Origin: Mansonella perstans
Lineage: Eukaryota > Nematoda > Chromadorea > Rhabditida > Onchocercidae
Reading direction: 5' to 3'
Assembly (NCBI GenBank): GCA_037074765.1
Contig: JBAMDO010000101.1
Span: 124,001-188,000, forward strand
Length of the DNA stretch: 64,000 nucleotides
A model generated the notes under the pieces. It was not told the DNA's origin. It worked only from the letters and a program-made list of their open reading frames with translations, and searched no databases. The position numbers and the translations under genes were made by a program. Below, in pieces: positions 43,715 through 60,705 of this stretch (its first letter is position 1; each line of letters begins with the position of its first letter).

Positions 43715-44800
43715 GTGCATAGAAATATACACATAGATATGAGAAGAAAGAAAACACCTGTCGGTGTAGTATATCGTCGCAATTCACTGAGCAAGTTGTC
43801 CACTGCCTGCCGGCAATACCAATACAGCTTCGTCTTCCACTCGTTGTTCATCATCACCACCATATATCTTCATCACGATCGATCCGTGAATTCAATGCGC
43901 CATATTCCGTCAGTCCGCAGAAAAATATTACTCGCCCTAAAGGTGTTTCTTCTGTCTTTCTGTTTTCTTGACTCCCAAGATATATCAGGGTTGAACGTCG
44001 TGTTTGTTTCTGCAGGAACTTGTGTGTGTATACGTATTCTGATATCATACGTTTGCACGCGTATGCCTGTGTGTACCTACATGCGTATATGTATGTATGT
44101 GTGTGCACATCTGTGTGCGTGGTCTGTGTGGGTATGTTTGTATGTGTATATATGAGGGGATGCTTACTTTGCTGTTGATTTGTTGTTGTTGGACAATTCT
44201 GCAGTCTGCAGGGATGGAGAAGATTTGCACAATTGTTAGATCGTGTGGGTCATACATAGGTCATAGGTCGTGTGTTTAAAGTTCACATTTGAAGTCTCTA
44301 GTATTATCTGTAAGGGAATCTTCTCAAAAATAACGATGTTATCCCTTAGATAGGGAAGTGTTGTTTTTGATGACATTCCGTTGACATGACTCTTAATGAC
44401 AAACCGAGTGACTTTTACAAGTGCCTGTACCGTTATTGGCCAGTAGATAACCAGTGGTTAGTGGATAATAACCTATCGCTAAGTTATCTAAATAAGTGAA
44501 AGTATGTTGGGATCAGAATAGACTTGTAATCAATTTTTTGCAAAAAAAGTTTGTGAAATCGGAAAAAAATCTATTCTGACTGGAACTTTGTGATACACTG
44601 AAGGAAATATCAGAGACAATTTTCAAATAATTTGACTGAGAGATTTTAAAGAAACAGAAATTTCATTTATTCAAACCAGTAGTAGTGACAGTATATACGT
44701 GCAACATGCTTGATATCAAAATTCACCAACGTTAGTCATTTTCAGAATATCTGGAAAGATATTTGATCTTCATTCAAAAAGAAAAGCTTTCAGCGCCAAA
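43715..44800. repeat. Diverged direct duplication, copy B
   Basis: Second copy of the unit at 42395-43714, in the same orientation and directly adjacent. It is shorter by about 230 bases, largely from a shorter TG tract and a deletion in its middle third. Confidence 0.85.
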
Positions 44801-45130
44801 ATTGCCAGGGATATATTTAACAGCACATTTGGCTTGCCAGTGAATGGCAAAAAAATTAAGAAATAACGAAAGTTTTTGAAAGGATAGCGTGAGCAGATTG
44901 AATTGTAATTTGAATGACTGCTTCTACTTATTCCTTCGTTTCGGATGGTAACGGACGAAGCAGTACTTTGGTACTACGGATTCTTCTTGATCTTCTTATC
45001 ATTCCGTATCTTTTTCCACTATTATTTAGAATTAAAAATCATTCTACAAAATTTCCGAGACGTTTTTATCTCAAACTGATTTTTGGCGAATTCCATTTTA
45101 AAACTTCTAGAGATCAAAATGGCAGTAATC

Positions 45131-50415
<5,285 letters not shown>

Positions 50416-51470
50416 TTCTGTTGCTAATGTCGATTCCGGATTCCGAATTTAAATCGCTTAAAGAAAATTGTTTTTTTAAAACTGCGAACCAGGTAAGTTA
50501 AATACTAAAACGATTTAGCAACCACTGTTTCCGATGGAATACTGGGAAGTGGATTTATTCAAGCTCTGTAGCAAACAACCGGATAACTCTGACAACAATG
50601 CGACAGTGCGACATTCGGCAATCATCTGATACGGAAATTGAAAGAACTCACTGAATGTATTTATGATCATTATTAATATCTAACGTCGTAGCAAAATCAG
50701 CCCAGCATTTTAGTCATTAGACTATCAGCTTGATAATTAATGATGTTACGCAAACGGTGCGACACTGGTCTTAAAGTTTGCAGTGGGATAGTTGACAACT
50801 ATTTTGTACTTTTGTCTATTTGTTTTCATTAATTTAGCTATAAATTAATTGCTGGAAGTATAGTAAAAGGAAATTCCTTATTGGGCACTTATATGTCGTC
50901 GATGCACCTTAGCTAACATATAATAACTTCTCTATCAACATTACAGGATTTCTGGGCATATATACTATAAAATTTTTTAACATTGTATGTTATCAAGGAT
51001 TAGTAGTTAGCACAAAAAATCAATTATCGGTGAGAAATTTGTACACTCACATAGATAATTGTTGTGTAACTATTTCCCATTAATATCCCTTTTTGATTTA
51101 GAAAGTTCAGGGAAAATTGAACTTTTCAAAACTAACAGGAATTAACATGCAGTGATGGTTTTGAGCTTTAGTGATTGATATGAACTGATAATTAAAATCC
51201 GTAATTTAACTAATATTAAATTAGTTCGGCCTTTTTCTATGTTAAAAATGAAAAGGTTTCATCATCTGATACAATACAAGCGTCTCATCTAAGCTAATAA
51301 AGAGTTCCAAAATTCAACAGTAGATTTACAGTAGTGTATATTCGGTGAATATTCGGGAAAGCAGAAGCACTCTGTTGGCCAACGCGACATTAATTACTTC
51401 TCGGTAACTGATGTCATTAAATCACCCGATGGAAGGATTCCCTCCCACATCTGTCCCATAACTTACTTAT

Positions 51471-51522
51471 TGACAGCACTTTTACGACCCTTTCAATGAC
51501 AGCATTTTTACGACCCTTTCAA
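51471..51522. repeat. Two-copy direct repeat of 26 bp
   Basis: TGACAGCACTTTTACGACCC followed by TTTCAA occurs twice head to tail with one substitution. Confidence 0.85.
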
Positions 51523-53430
51523 CCTTTTCAAGATTTCGTTTATAGGATAGACTTTGTCTGTGCAAAAGACAATCGTTCAGGAAATTAAATTAAAGGTATT
51601 GAGGGAATTAATTTCGCTCGAAGAAATATTTTTCGTTCTTGAAAAATTCGATTTGCTAAATTTTAACTTTTTCATTTTTGCAAATAAATTTCATTTTTTG
51701 TACTTTAGCTTAACATTCGGAAATTAATTAACTTAATTGCTTAAGTTTCATGCATCTTTCACATTTCACATACAATTTTATAATGAAATTAGGAAAATAC
51801 TTATGTGCGTTCTCAACATGAGAAAAAGCAGACATTGTGTGATTTAAAGAGGTTTGAAGTTCGCAAATTAAAAAATTTCATATTTGAAATTCTCATGCTG
51901 TAGTGATTTAACTTATTTTTGAGACGTTGTGGGAGATGAGAAAAACTTGGCGTGTCCTATGGGAAGTATTTTTTTGAGTAGCTTATTTTTAAGCTTAATT
52001 ATAAATTTTAGTGCAATTTTGAAATGCCCAATGTATGAGCTCGTAAAATCATATGAAATCACTAATTTGGCCATGGAGAATTAAGCTTGGAGTCATGAAG
52101 GAGGTAAAAAAGAGAAAGGAAGAAAGCAACTGCTATGTTTGCTTTTCGAGTAAAACAATTTCAGAAGAAATTTGAAAATTTTCAAAACTTCCAATCTCAA
52201 TCATGAGAAAGCTGTTGCATGGATATCATAGCGATATGTGACGAATCAGTGCTAATATTGAAAATTGACCTGAAAAATTTTAAATATTGAAAAATTTCAA
52301 CTCTTTTTTAGGAAACACAATAACAAGTCACTACTGAAAAGAAGATTGGTTAACAAAACTGCTTCGAAGGAATCTTATATCAAACTTATCACTTGTACTA
52401 TACTTATAACAATGCAAAATGAAATATAAAGATATCGTGAGTTTTTAACAGTTGCACGAAATGGTGATTAAAGTTGCTAAGTAACCATCCAATTAATTAT
52501 TAACATTGATTAACTTATTTAGTAGATTGTCAACGTTTGGGGTAGAAGAATTGTCTTAAGCTCATACTTTGGAAAGGCATTTCAAAAAATGAATTAGTAG
52601 GAGCAATGCAAGGACAAAATTAATTTGAACTTCTTATCGATTTAACGAATTTGAAGAGTGCAGTGCTTTCGATTATTCTTTCATCTGCTTCACCTGCTCG
52701 TTGTACATCGCGAAGGACCAGAAGTAATGATGAGCTGCTGAAAAGAACAGGAAAATGTTAATTAAGCGAAAATGCAGTTGAATAAAAGATTCCGAAGACT
52801 GATGGTATAAGAAGACTGCATGAAGTTTTCCAAAAATTCAAATTAGAACATTGTCTTTGATGACCAATAAAAAATCCATTATTTCAGGAATGAAATTAAT
52901 GCTTTAATGTTCAATGCCCAGCATTAAATTTCTGTTGTTTAGAGCTTGTTTATGATTGAATGTCATTTTGTTGTTGTAATTCAGTCATTTGACAAAAATG
53001 CACTCTTTGCGTCCAGACAATCGTATGAAACGATTGTCTCATCACTTCGGCCATAGAATTGTAATTGCGAGGATCATTAAGATCGAATAAACATTTTAAT
53101 GGAACTACAGAGAGTTTTGCACATACCAAAGAGTGTAAACGTCATTTAATAATGGAACTACCCATTACTTATCATATCAAATTACATTTCCGGAAGATGG
53201 CAGCAAAGAAAATAAAATGACAGAAAATCGTCAACGGGTACTCGCTAGAGGTAATTCATTGAATCACTTCATTTTCGGGCAGTGCATTGTTTGCGGAAAA
53301 GGTATTTACACAGACGTGAATGGAAAGGAAATAATGCGAAAGGAAAGCAATATGCTTAGTCAATTATTCAGCACTATCAATACTTTTACATGAAGGGTTT
53401 GAAAACTGCATCAGTGCTTTATGTGCTGTT

Positions 53431-53560
53431 ACAATATCTAGCACCTTGACTAGTACTTCTAAGTTTTACATTGGAAATGTCGGAAAATGTCCTGGATATT
53501 ACAGTATCTAACAATTTGACTAATAGTTTTATTGGAAATGTCGGGAAATGTACTGGATAG
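53431..53560. repeat. Two-copy direct repeat of 60-70 bp
   Basis: ACAATATCTAGCACCTTGAC, then TTGGAAATGTCGGAAAATGT and ACTGGATA, is repeated at once with substitutions and a 10-base deletion in the second copy. Confidence 0.8.
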
Positions 53561-55531
53561 TGCTGTAAGCGTTTGAAAAATTCGGAACAGTCATTCGCAG
53601 TCGGCTTCGGCAGTCGAACTGTCTACTAGAGGTCCCTGCATTTCATCTTTCAACTATTCATTTGGATAGGAGAAGAAATGTTATTCATGCAAGCGAATTC
53701 TTACAAAGAAAGCTCTTCGTTGCTGTGCAAAGAGAAAATAAATTCATTTCAGTACTTTAATTTGTAAGTTTCAATTCGCAATTCTTTAATGTAAATGTCG
53801 AAAAAAGTCAGGAAGAAGAAACGTGAAGATAAAGTATGAAATTCCCAAAGGGAACTTTCCTTGTGCATTGCCCGCGAGGGAAGGCAACACTGAGCGTAAA
53901 AAGATTGAATTGAGGAGGAGAATTAATTAATTTAAGGATTAGGAAATAATTTAATTTTACCGACGAATAGCATTAAGAATACTTCAAGTGAATGTTTATG
54001 GCATAAAAAATAAAAAATTTATAGTCATTTCGCTAGCAAAGATTTTCTAAGCCTTACAATGTGCAAATGCTTGATAATGCTAATTATCAGTAAACAAGCT
54101 TTGACATGCATTCACCAGTAATTACAAATATTGTTCCACAGGGCACCTGTCGGAAACATTTATATTTATCCATCAAAGTTGCTTTTGTGACTTTTGTCAT
54201 TGCGAAACTTTCATTGACATTATCTTGTTTGATTACTTTTATGTGAAGAGACCATCGTCCCTCTGATTCCAGCAAGGATCACCTCTTATACAGACTTAAC
54301 GCTTGATTTGACGGAAGCAATCAGGCGAAATTACGTCACAAACAATGGCATCGTGTTCATTACAATGATCGCGACATATAGTCGCTTCCTACTAACCCAA
54401 CATTTCGGCTTGACACAAATCAGAAATGGAAATTTACATTTCTTGGAGGATCGCATGTTAAAAGATGTAACATAGACTCCGAAAAAAACGGAGAGGGAGA
54501 AATTTAGTAAATTTTAAATAAAATAAAACGAGAAGAGAATTGGTGAAGTCAGAAGAATGTTGATTTCAGTGTTGACATTGCTGATTTCAATGACACTTGA
54601 AGTAAGCGAGGGAAACTTTTTGTTGGATTTTAAAATGAAAGTTTATTGCAAGGATTATTGCTGTCTTATTGCAAAGATGAAAATTAATTTTATGTCTCTT
54701 TTTAATGACTCATAGTAGCCAATTAGTATTCCATGATGAAATGAAAAAAGGGAAAAATAATGACGAAGAGGAAATGTGGATTGTTGATTTATGACATCTG
54801 TTAAAAACAAAAAAGATTGATAAGAAGAGTGAAAGTGATTTAGGATTCGAATTAACCAGCTTAACTAATTGACCAATTAACCAGCTTAACCAGCAGATAT
54901 CGGACAGTTGCATCTCGAGACTGAGGAGAGGAGCATGATTATTTGTTCTAAGTTTTAAAAAGAGTAAGTAATAATGGTGATAGTGACAGTAACATCATTC
55001 AATTCAGAGAAAGAACTTGGAAAGCCATTGCTACCATATGCACAAATACCTTCACAGCACCAAATGAACATCGAATACAGATGAGACATCAATTAAGCAA
55101 ACAAACAGCATAAAAGCCATTTAATGACATAGTAATTATTACTTTTCTCCTAAATGAATTTGTCATTAATCAGCAATTAATTCGGTATTTAAAGTGAAAT
55201 TCGTTTGTGAAATCCTGGACCAGTGGAATGTTTTTGTTTTTTTCTCCGAAATGGAAATGGCAGTGAGTTGTCTGATGAAAGCAGCATTACAGCTATTAAT
55301 TAGTAGTATTCCAAAGGGACTGAAATGTTGAGGATATTTGGTATGCATATGCATAAATTTTAAATGGTTTTTAACAGTTGAAAAAAAAAATTGATGAAAA
55401 CAGAAGTGAAGCAATGACTAGTTTAGAAAGAGCAATAAATTATTCGCTGGATGAAATATATTTGAACTGACTTATGTTTGAACTGGCTTCTTCATCCATC
55501 ACAAGCTTTTCAGAATTAGAGTAAGTCAAAA

Positions 55532-55608
55532 CAATCAATAAGTCAAATCATCCAATCAATAATCAAATCACCTAATCAATGAGTCAAATCACCCCAGTCA
55601 AATCAATG
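55532..55608. repeat. Short array of AATCAA / GTCAAATCA motifs
   Basis: About three and a half imperfect units of roughly 21 bases (CAATCAATAAGTCAAATCA and variants) stand in a row in intergenic DNA. Confidence 0.75.
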
Positions 55609-56395
55609 GTTGATTTGAACGTATGCGATGTGATTCAATATGGAAGGAGAAAATTTTCAGTTGACTGCCTGTTACAACTGTGTCTTTGGGGAAACAAATC
55701 GCAGTGTGAGATTCCTTGAAAGAGGACAGAAAAATGAAGAAAATCCAAAATTTCCAAAACTTTGCTCCTTCTTCTTTCCAAAAATGAAAGTGCGGTGCAT
55801 TGACGTATTTGTGAGGTCTGCAAATATTAATGTCACAATAATTAGCACAAATTTCCCAGAGTTGACGCAATTACTAACACATTTCGTGGAGTTAAATGCA
55901 AAAAATAACATGTTACTTAAGACTTTGGCATAAACGCTGGCAGATTTTCTGAGGTTAAATACAAAATGGAATCGACCGAAATTCAATTTCAGACTATTTG
56001 CATTAAGGAGATTCAGTCATTTATGGTTAAAGCTTTTTGATGAATGAAAAACAAGCTAGACATCGTACTGTAGACTGGAACTGATATAAAAGAATTGATA
56101 ATGCCAATGGATGTTTGTTTGAGAAACGTGTCACTGAAATTTGTCAAACTTGTCACTGAAACTTGCTTTAAACTGAAATGCTGTACTGGCCAGATGGTTC
56201 GAAACTGAATGACAAGAGTGATTTAACTAGTTGATACATCAAAGAGACGATTTAACAGTTCATTGTGTCATTGTGACATTCACAAGCGTGACATTCACGA
56301 ACTGAACTGGTAACTCTAGAAGAGGCGGAAATGACTAGAAGTAATAAGTCGCCATATCAAACTTGACATTTCTTAAGTCGTTTACTGTTCATCAT

Positions 56396-56460
56396 TAATT
56401 ATAAATCGATAACTGCAATTTAGAAATCGATCACTGCTATTTGTAAATCGATTATGCAAT
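56396..56460. repeat. Three imperfect repeats containing AAATCGAT
   Basis: AAATCGATAACTGCAATTTAG, AAATCGATCACTGCTATTTG and AAATCGATTATGCAATT follow each other, giving three ATCGAT cores spaced by about 22 bases. Confidence 0.7.
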
Positions 56461-57000
56461 TGATGCTAGCAATATTGCTTGAACACATATTGGATGACAT
56501 ATAGTATCAATTTTTATTTCAGGTTTCATCACACTTCTTTTGGAAATGGAAACCGTTCAAGTAATTATTGTACAGTAAAATGTGAAAGTTAAGCAGGTCA
56601 GTAATGGTGGATAAATGTTGATAAAAAGTGGACCGTTCATCTTTTCTCAAGTGATTTTTAAAATTCTGAATGTATTTCGGCATTTCAAAGCTCACGTAAA
56701 ATATAGCTTGCACTATTGAATCGGTTCTTTTGGCATATCTTTCGAAAAATAAATTTCCGATTTTATCCTAAAAAAACCAAAAATTCGCCGTCTCTATCAA
56801 AGACTTCTTTATTTTGCATGTGATGAATGCTAACTTAGAAAAATTCAAGCTGAACAAACTCGGAACAAATTTGATCACGTAAGTGATGTGATCGCTATTG
56901 TATTTAAATGACCGGTTATTTTTGTGATTACTACTTAGTGAAAATTTTTATAGGAGTAATTTCAACTTGTCTAACAGTACTGTATGCAGAGATCACTTAG

Positions 57001-57048
57001 CTTTCATAGGAAGTTAAGCTTTTACAAATTTTTAACTTCCTATGAAAG
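57001..57048. repeat. Perfect 17-bp inverted repeat with a 14-base loop
   Basis: CTTTCATAGGAAGTTAA at 57001-57017 is exactly complementary to 57032-57048, so the RNA or single strand could form a 17-bp hairpin. No gene is adjacent. Confidence 0.88.
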
Positions 57049-58461
57049 TTACGCTTTCTCTCTGTTTCTGAAGGATATTCTTAAAGTTTGCGTTTTGAAG
57101 TCATCAATAAAGGATACTTTACTGCCATTTCGAATTCGTGCTTAATAATTTTAATTTGTCTAGAACATTGCTTGAACTGTGTATCACGCTTATTACGCTG
57201 TCTACGTTGACTACGTTGATCGTTTTATGCAATAGGCTGTAAGAAAATTCAGCACACACTTGGCTTACTTCAACTGTTGAAATGCTCATTTGCAGAATTT
57301 GATAATTTACGACGTGATAATTGTACGTAGTTACTGCCAGCGTGATACCAAAAATGCTTACTTTCGGCCGAATTATTATTTTAAAATTTGAAAGAAATCA
57401 TTTTGAACAATGATTATCACAAATCTATTGATATATTTGATTATCACAAATCTGTTAATGTATTACAGTAGAATCAGAAATGTCATAGCAATCTAACCAC
57501 AAATGTATTGAAATTGATATCTCTTCAAGGATGTCATCCAAGGGGACATTTTCAATTATTGTTAGTTAACAATGACAGTGAACTCCACAAATCATCCCGC
57601 ATGAAATATAATGCGACTTTGAAATGGCTACACTTTTGTCCTTAAGTATCGACAGTTTGAAATAATGACTGAAGGAACTGTCATCACATGTTGTAATCTT
57701 TTAAAGTTTTTATGGTGAACAAATTTGGAGAATTACTGGATTATTGTCCAATATACATAAATATGAATTCATCATTTTTACTAATTTAATTTATCACTCG
57801 GGATATGTAGACTTCGATTTGATCTCATAAAGTGTCTGTACATATATTTCACTCCATGTTTTATGAACTTGCTTTCGCCTTCAGCTATATTGGTGGCAAA
57901 GTGAATCCGGTAGCAAAGGTGAATCTGGTGGCAAAAGTGAATCTTGCCTTTCTCGAATCAAAATGTAATGACAACAATGATTTGCGAGACTTCTTTGTAA
58001 ACCTTTCAACAAACAAACAGTCTTCCAATGTTCATTGTTCCAGACGTTTCCAGCAACTGTCCCAAACTTCGGGTCACATCATGATGACGCATTTATAACT
58101 TGTTCACAATCGGCAAACCCTCATACTATGCTCTCAAACAACTTCCAGTTTAACTTCTCAAACAATTTTCAGTCAACCAATTAAATTCTTGTACACAAAA
58201 ATTTAGAATTTGGTTTCCATCCCAAGCTTACAAATAAAATATGATTTCGTTCACAAATGGTTCATTCTTCTGTCACATCTTCTTTGTTTTATATTTTCAG
58301 ACAACATTTGCAGTTTTTGAATTTGAAGTGCATTTAGACAGCTGGAATAAAACAGTACCATGAATTGCTATAGAAATTTGTTGAAAATTTCCCATTCTTT
58401 TCCTGAATTGTGCGGCAACATTAATTGTTATCCAAGACCTGTCGCAGATGACACTAGGTGT

Positions 58462-58467
58462 TTTATT
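58462..58467 (-). promoter_or_regulatory. Candidate poly(A) signal of the coiled-coil gene
   Basis: AATAAA on the minus strand, about 80 bases beyond the TGA stop at 58548-58550. Confidence 0.45.
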
Positions 58468-58547
58468 CTGGAGATTATTTTGTTCATTTTTTAAAAAAAA
58501 TTCATTTTAATTCTAAAATAAATTATGATCATTCCACATCAATTATT

Positions 58548-60705
58548 TCACCATTCCATTTCTAAATAAGACTTCAGGAAACGTTCATGAACTTCCGTAT
58601 AGACTGCATCACAGTAACGAATTTCATAGCGGAGCTGCTGAAAATTCACAGCTTCTTTGATTTAAAACTTCCATATCGATGTAAAGATTTAACTGCTAAT
58701 ATCGTGATTCCTTTGACAGGTGTAAGAACTGGACCGTAAGAGTTTTCTTATTACATCTTCATGATGTACTCAATTTATTAACTGCGTGCAGTTAAGATAT
58801 TACGAAGACAATTCTCTAGAATTAAAAAAAAAAGTCTTACATCTCTTTCATCATTCACGCCGACTTGGTCACCTTTCAGTTTATCAAATTCACCAATAAT
58901 TTTGTAAATAAGATTAACAGCATTATTAAAAACCATCAGCAATCTTGCTTCTAAAACAACTCGATGACCATATGGCACTTTATGATTCTGCAATATTTTC
59001 AGCTCTTTTGCAATATTTGAACAGGTTGAAAATTCAGTGCAAGAGATGTGTACATATGTCTGCCACTATTGATTTCATTTTGATAAAATTATAAATTAAA
59101 ATCGAAAATTTTGACAAAACTATGGAATTAAAATTATAACTTCAAAATTTTATTGAAAAAAAAAAATTTTATTTTATTTTTAGTTCACTGATTCCCCCTC
59201 TCTTCCTGCTCATTAGCCTCATTAGCACTTTTTGTTCTTAATGATGAGTAGCGAGTAAAATTTGTCTTGAACATATCTCACTTCGTGCTCTTCAAAAATT
59301 TCGAATGACTGAGTTGCCTTATCCAGCAATTCCGCAAGGATTTCTACGCGGTCCTCTTCCAAGGAGCGATCTTCATATTTCACATCCGAGAGCAAATTTT
59401 CAGTTTCTTTGATACGTGCCTCTGATTCCTTCCAACGACGAGTAATGTCCTGTATTTCAGGACTTTAAGTGAGGGCATCGGAGGAAATGTTGCATATCAA
59501 TTACCGCTTTAAGATTTTCACCAAAATAAAAAAATTAATTCAACCGAACTATATAATGATAAATCAATTCACTTTATAATGAATTTTTGCAATAGCATCC
59601 GGCACATCTTTCATATTTTTAAACGATTCCAAGGGCTTCTTGGCAATCTCGCGAAGCAATTCTGCTTCTTCCAGTCCCTCCAGTGTTTTCCCGCAAAGCA
59701 ATTCCGCCTTTTCGAGTTCCTCCAGTGTTTTCTCGCAAAGCAATTCCGCCTTTTCGAGTCCCTCCAGTGTTTCCTCGCAAAGCAATTTCTCCTTTCCGAG
59801 TCCCTCCAATGTCTTCGGCAGACTATCTGGCAACCAAATATTAATTAAAACTAGGACGTTTTTTGGTTTCGCATAATTTTGTGAAATAAAGTGAGAAGTA
59901 AGCAGAAAAGCAAGTTTTCTTTTCTTGATTTTTTTTTTGTAAAGTTTCAAATTTAATGACAGAAGCCTCATTGATAATACCGACCTGCAGTTCCGTTTGC
60001 AGCATTTCCCTGCGCATTTTTGTCATACATAAGCAATTTTTTAACCATGTCATCGCTGATTTTGTTCATTTCCACTCCGTCCACCTCTGCAGGATCATCA
60101 TCCTCAAAGCTTTCAGCGTTTATTCGTACAGTTTCCGATTTCCCTCTTACCTGCAAGAATAAAAGAGTTACTGATCGCTATTCATAATAAGTTCCCAGAT
60201 GTCTTATCACTGCTTGAAAAGAAGATGTATCAAAGGCTGGCAACAAGGAGACATAGATGAGTTCATGAACGATTTCAAGTTCAACTAATCATCCACATCA
60301 GATTAGTTAAAATACATATACTTAATATTGCTTGTAAGTTAATCTCTTGCATTTGGCCGGACGACGGATGTTTTGCAGACTTACTTGATCTGTATGACAA
60401 CTTTTACTTGACTTACTTGATCTGTACGGTAACTTTTACTTTTCATATCTTTACTGAATACGTCATTTCTACTCTTGAAATCTGACAACTATGAAAAAAA
60501 AAGTTTGCTGGAAATTTGAGATGTAAACTGCATGCACTACCCTGAAACCCTTGGCAATACAACAGTACTTGCACGAAAGAGATCTCACTGATTTTGATTT
60601 CGCTGAAGTTATGGTCTTTGTTTGATCAGTCTTCGTTTGATCGCTGGCATGAACGGATTGTTCTTGCAGTACAACTTGAACTTTCGCCATGCCTTTATTA
60701 ATCAT
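58548..60705 (-). CDS. Unidentified coiled-coil protein with a 14-residue repeat
   Basis: Six exons in transcript order, 60705-60589, 60150-59985, 59826-59573, 59449-59282, 58987-58841 and 58637-58548, give 313 residues, all in phase. I do not recognise a named family. The N-terminus is Gln/Thr/Lys-rich, followed by an acidic stretch (ESFEDDDPAEVDG). Residues 99-154 are four near-identical 14-residue units of the type KTLEGLEKAELLCE, two heptads each and suited to a coiled coil. Charged helical segments follow (DITRRWKESEARIKETENLL), then a helix with few charges (VVLEARLLMVFNNAVNLIYK), and the end YTEVHERFLKSYLEMEW. The length and helical pattern with this C-terminus faintly recall BAR-type regions of sorting nexins, but that is speculation. 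There is no signal peptide or membrane span. The start ATG directly follows an AG, so it could be a trans-splice acceptor site or a first exon after a 5' UTR intron. Confidence 0.7.
59648..59815 (-). repeat. Coding 42-bp tandem repeat, 4 units
   Basis: Four units of 42 bases encode KTLEGLGKEKLLCE, ETLEGLEKAELLCE, KTLEELEKAELLCG and KTLEGLEEAELLRE. The nucleotide units are nearly identical, which points to recent expansion. Confidence 0.93.

Larger units (their letters stand above)
41848..45130. other. Intergenic region with a duplicated non-coding unit
   Basis: Upstream of the MADF gene and downstream of the F-box gene, both on the minus strand. It is mostly occupied by the duplicated unit described separately. 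Open frames here (42413-42640, 42594-42935 and 43598-44155 on plus; 42323-42556 on minus) run through TG repeats or are not preserved between the two copies, so I do not call genes. Confidence 0.6.
50416..58461. other. Large gene-poor region (8.1 kb)
   Basis: No spliced gene could be built on either strand. It lies between the start of the F-box gene and the 3' end of the coiled-coil gene, both on the minus strand, so the left part should contain the F-box promoter. It holds several two-copy repeats (51471-51522, 53431-53560), a short ATCAAT-rich array (55532-55608), an ATCGAT-rich triplet repeat (56396-56460) and a perfect hairpin (57001-57048). Open frames up to 104 codons (55598-55986) overlap on opposite strands and show no domain. 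Confidence 0.5.

Noticed and set aside
43598..44155. 185-codon open frame in copy B of the duplicated unit
   Set aside because: It runs into the TG tract, and the matching stretch in copy A does not keep the frame, so there is no sign of protein constraint.
55598..55986. Overlapping open frames on both strands of about 60-100 codons
   Set aside because: The coincidence of several opposite frames fits low stop density by chance, and none shows a domain or splice partner.
59579..59876. Plus-strand frames rich in Phe/Gln or Ser/Asn repeats
   Set aside because: They are antisense shadows of the 42-bp coding repeat in the coiled-coil gene.
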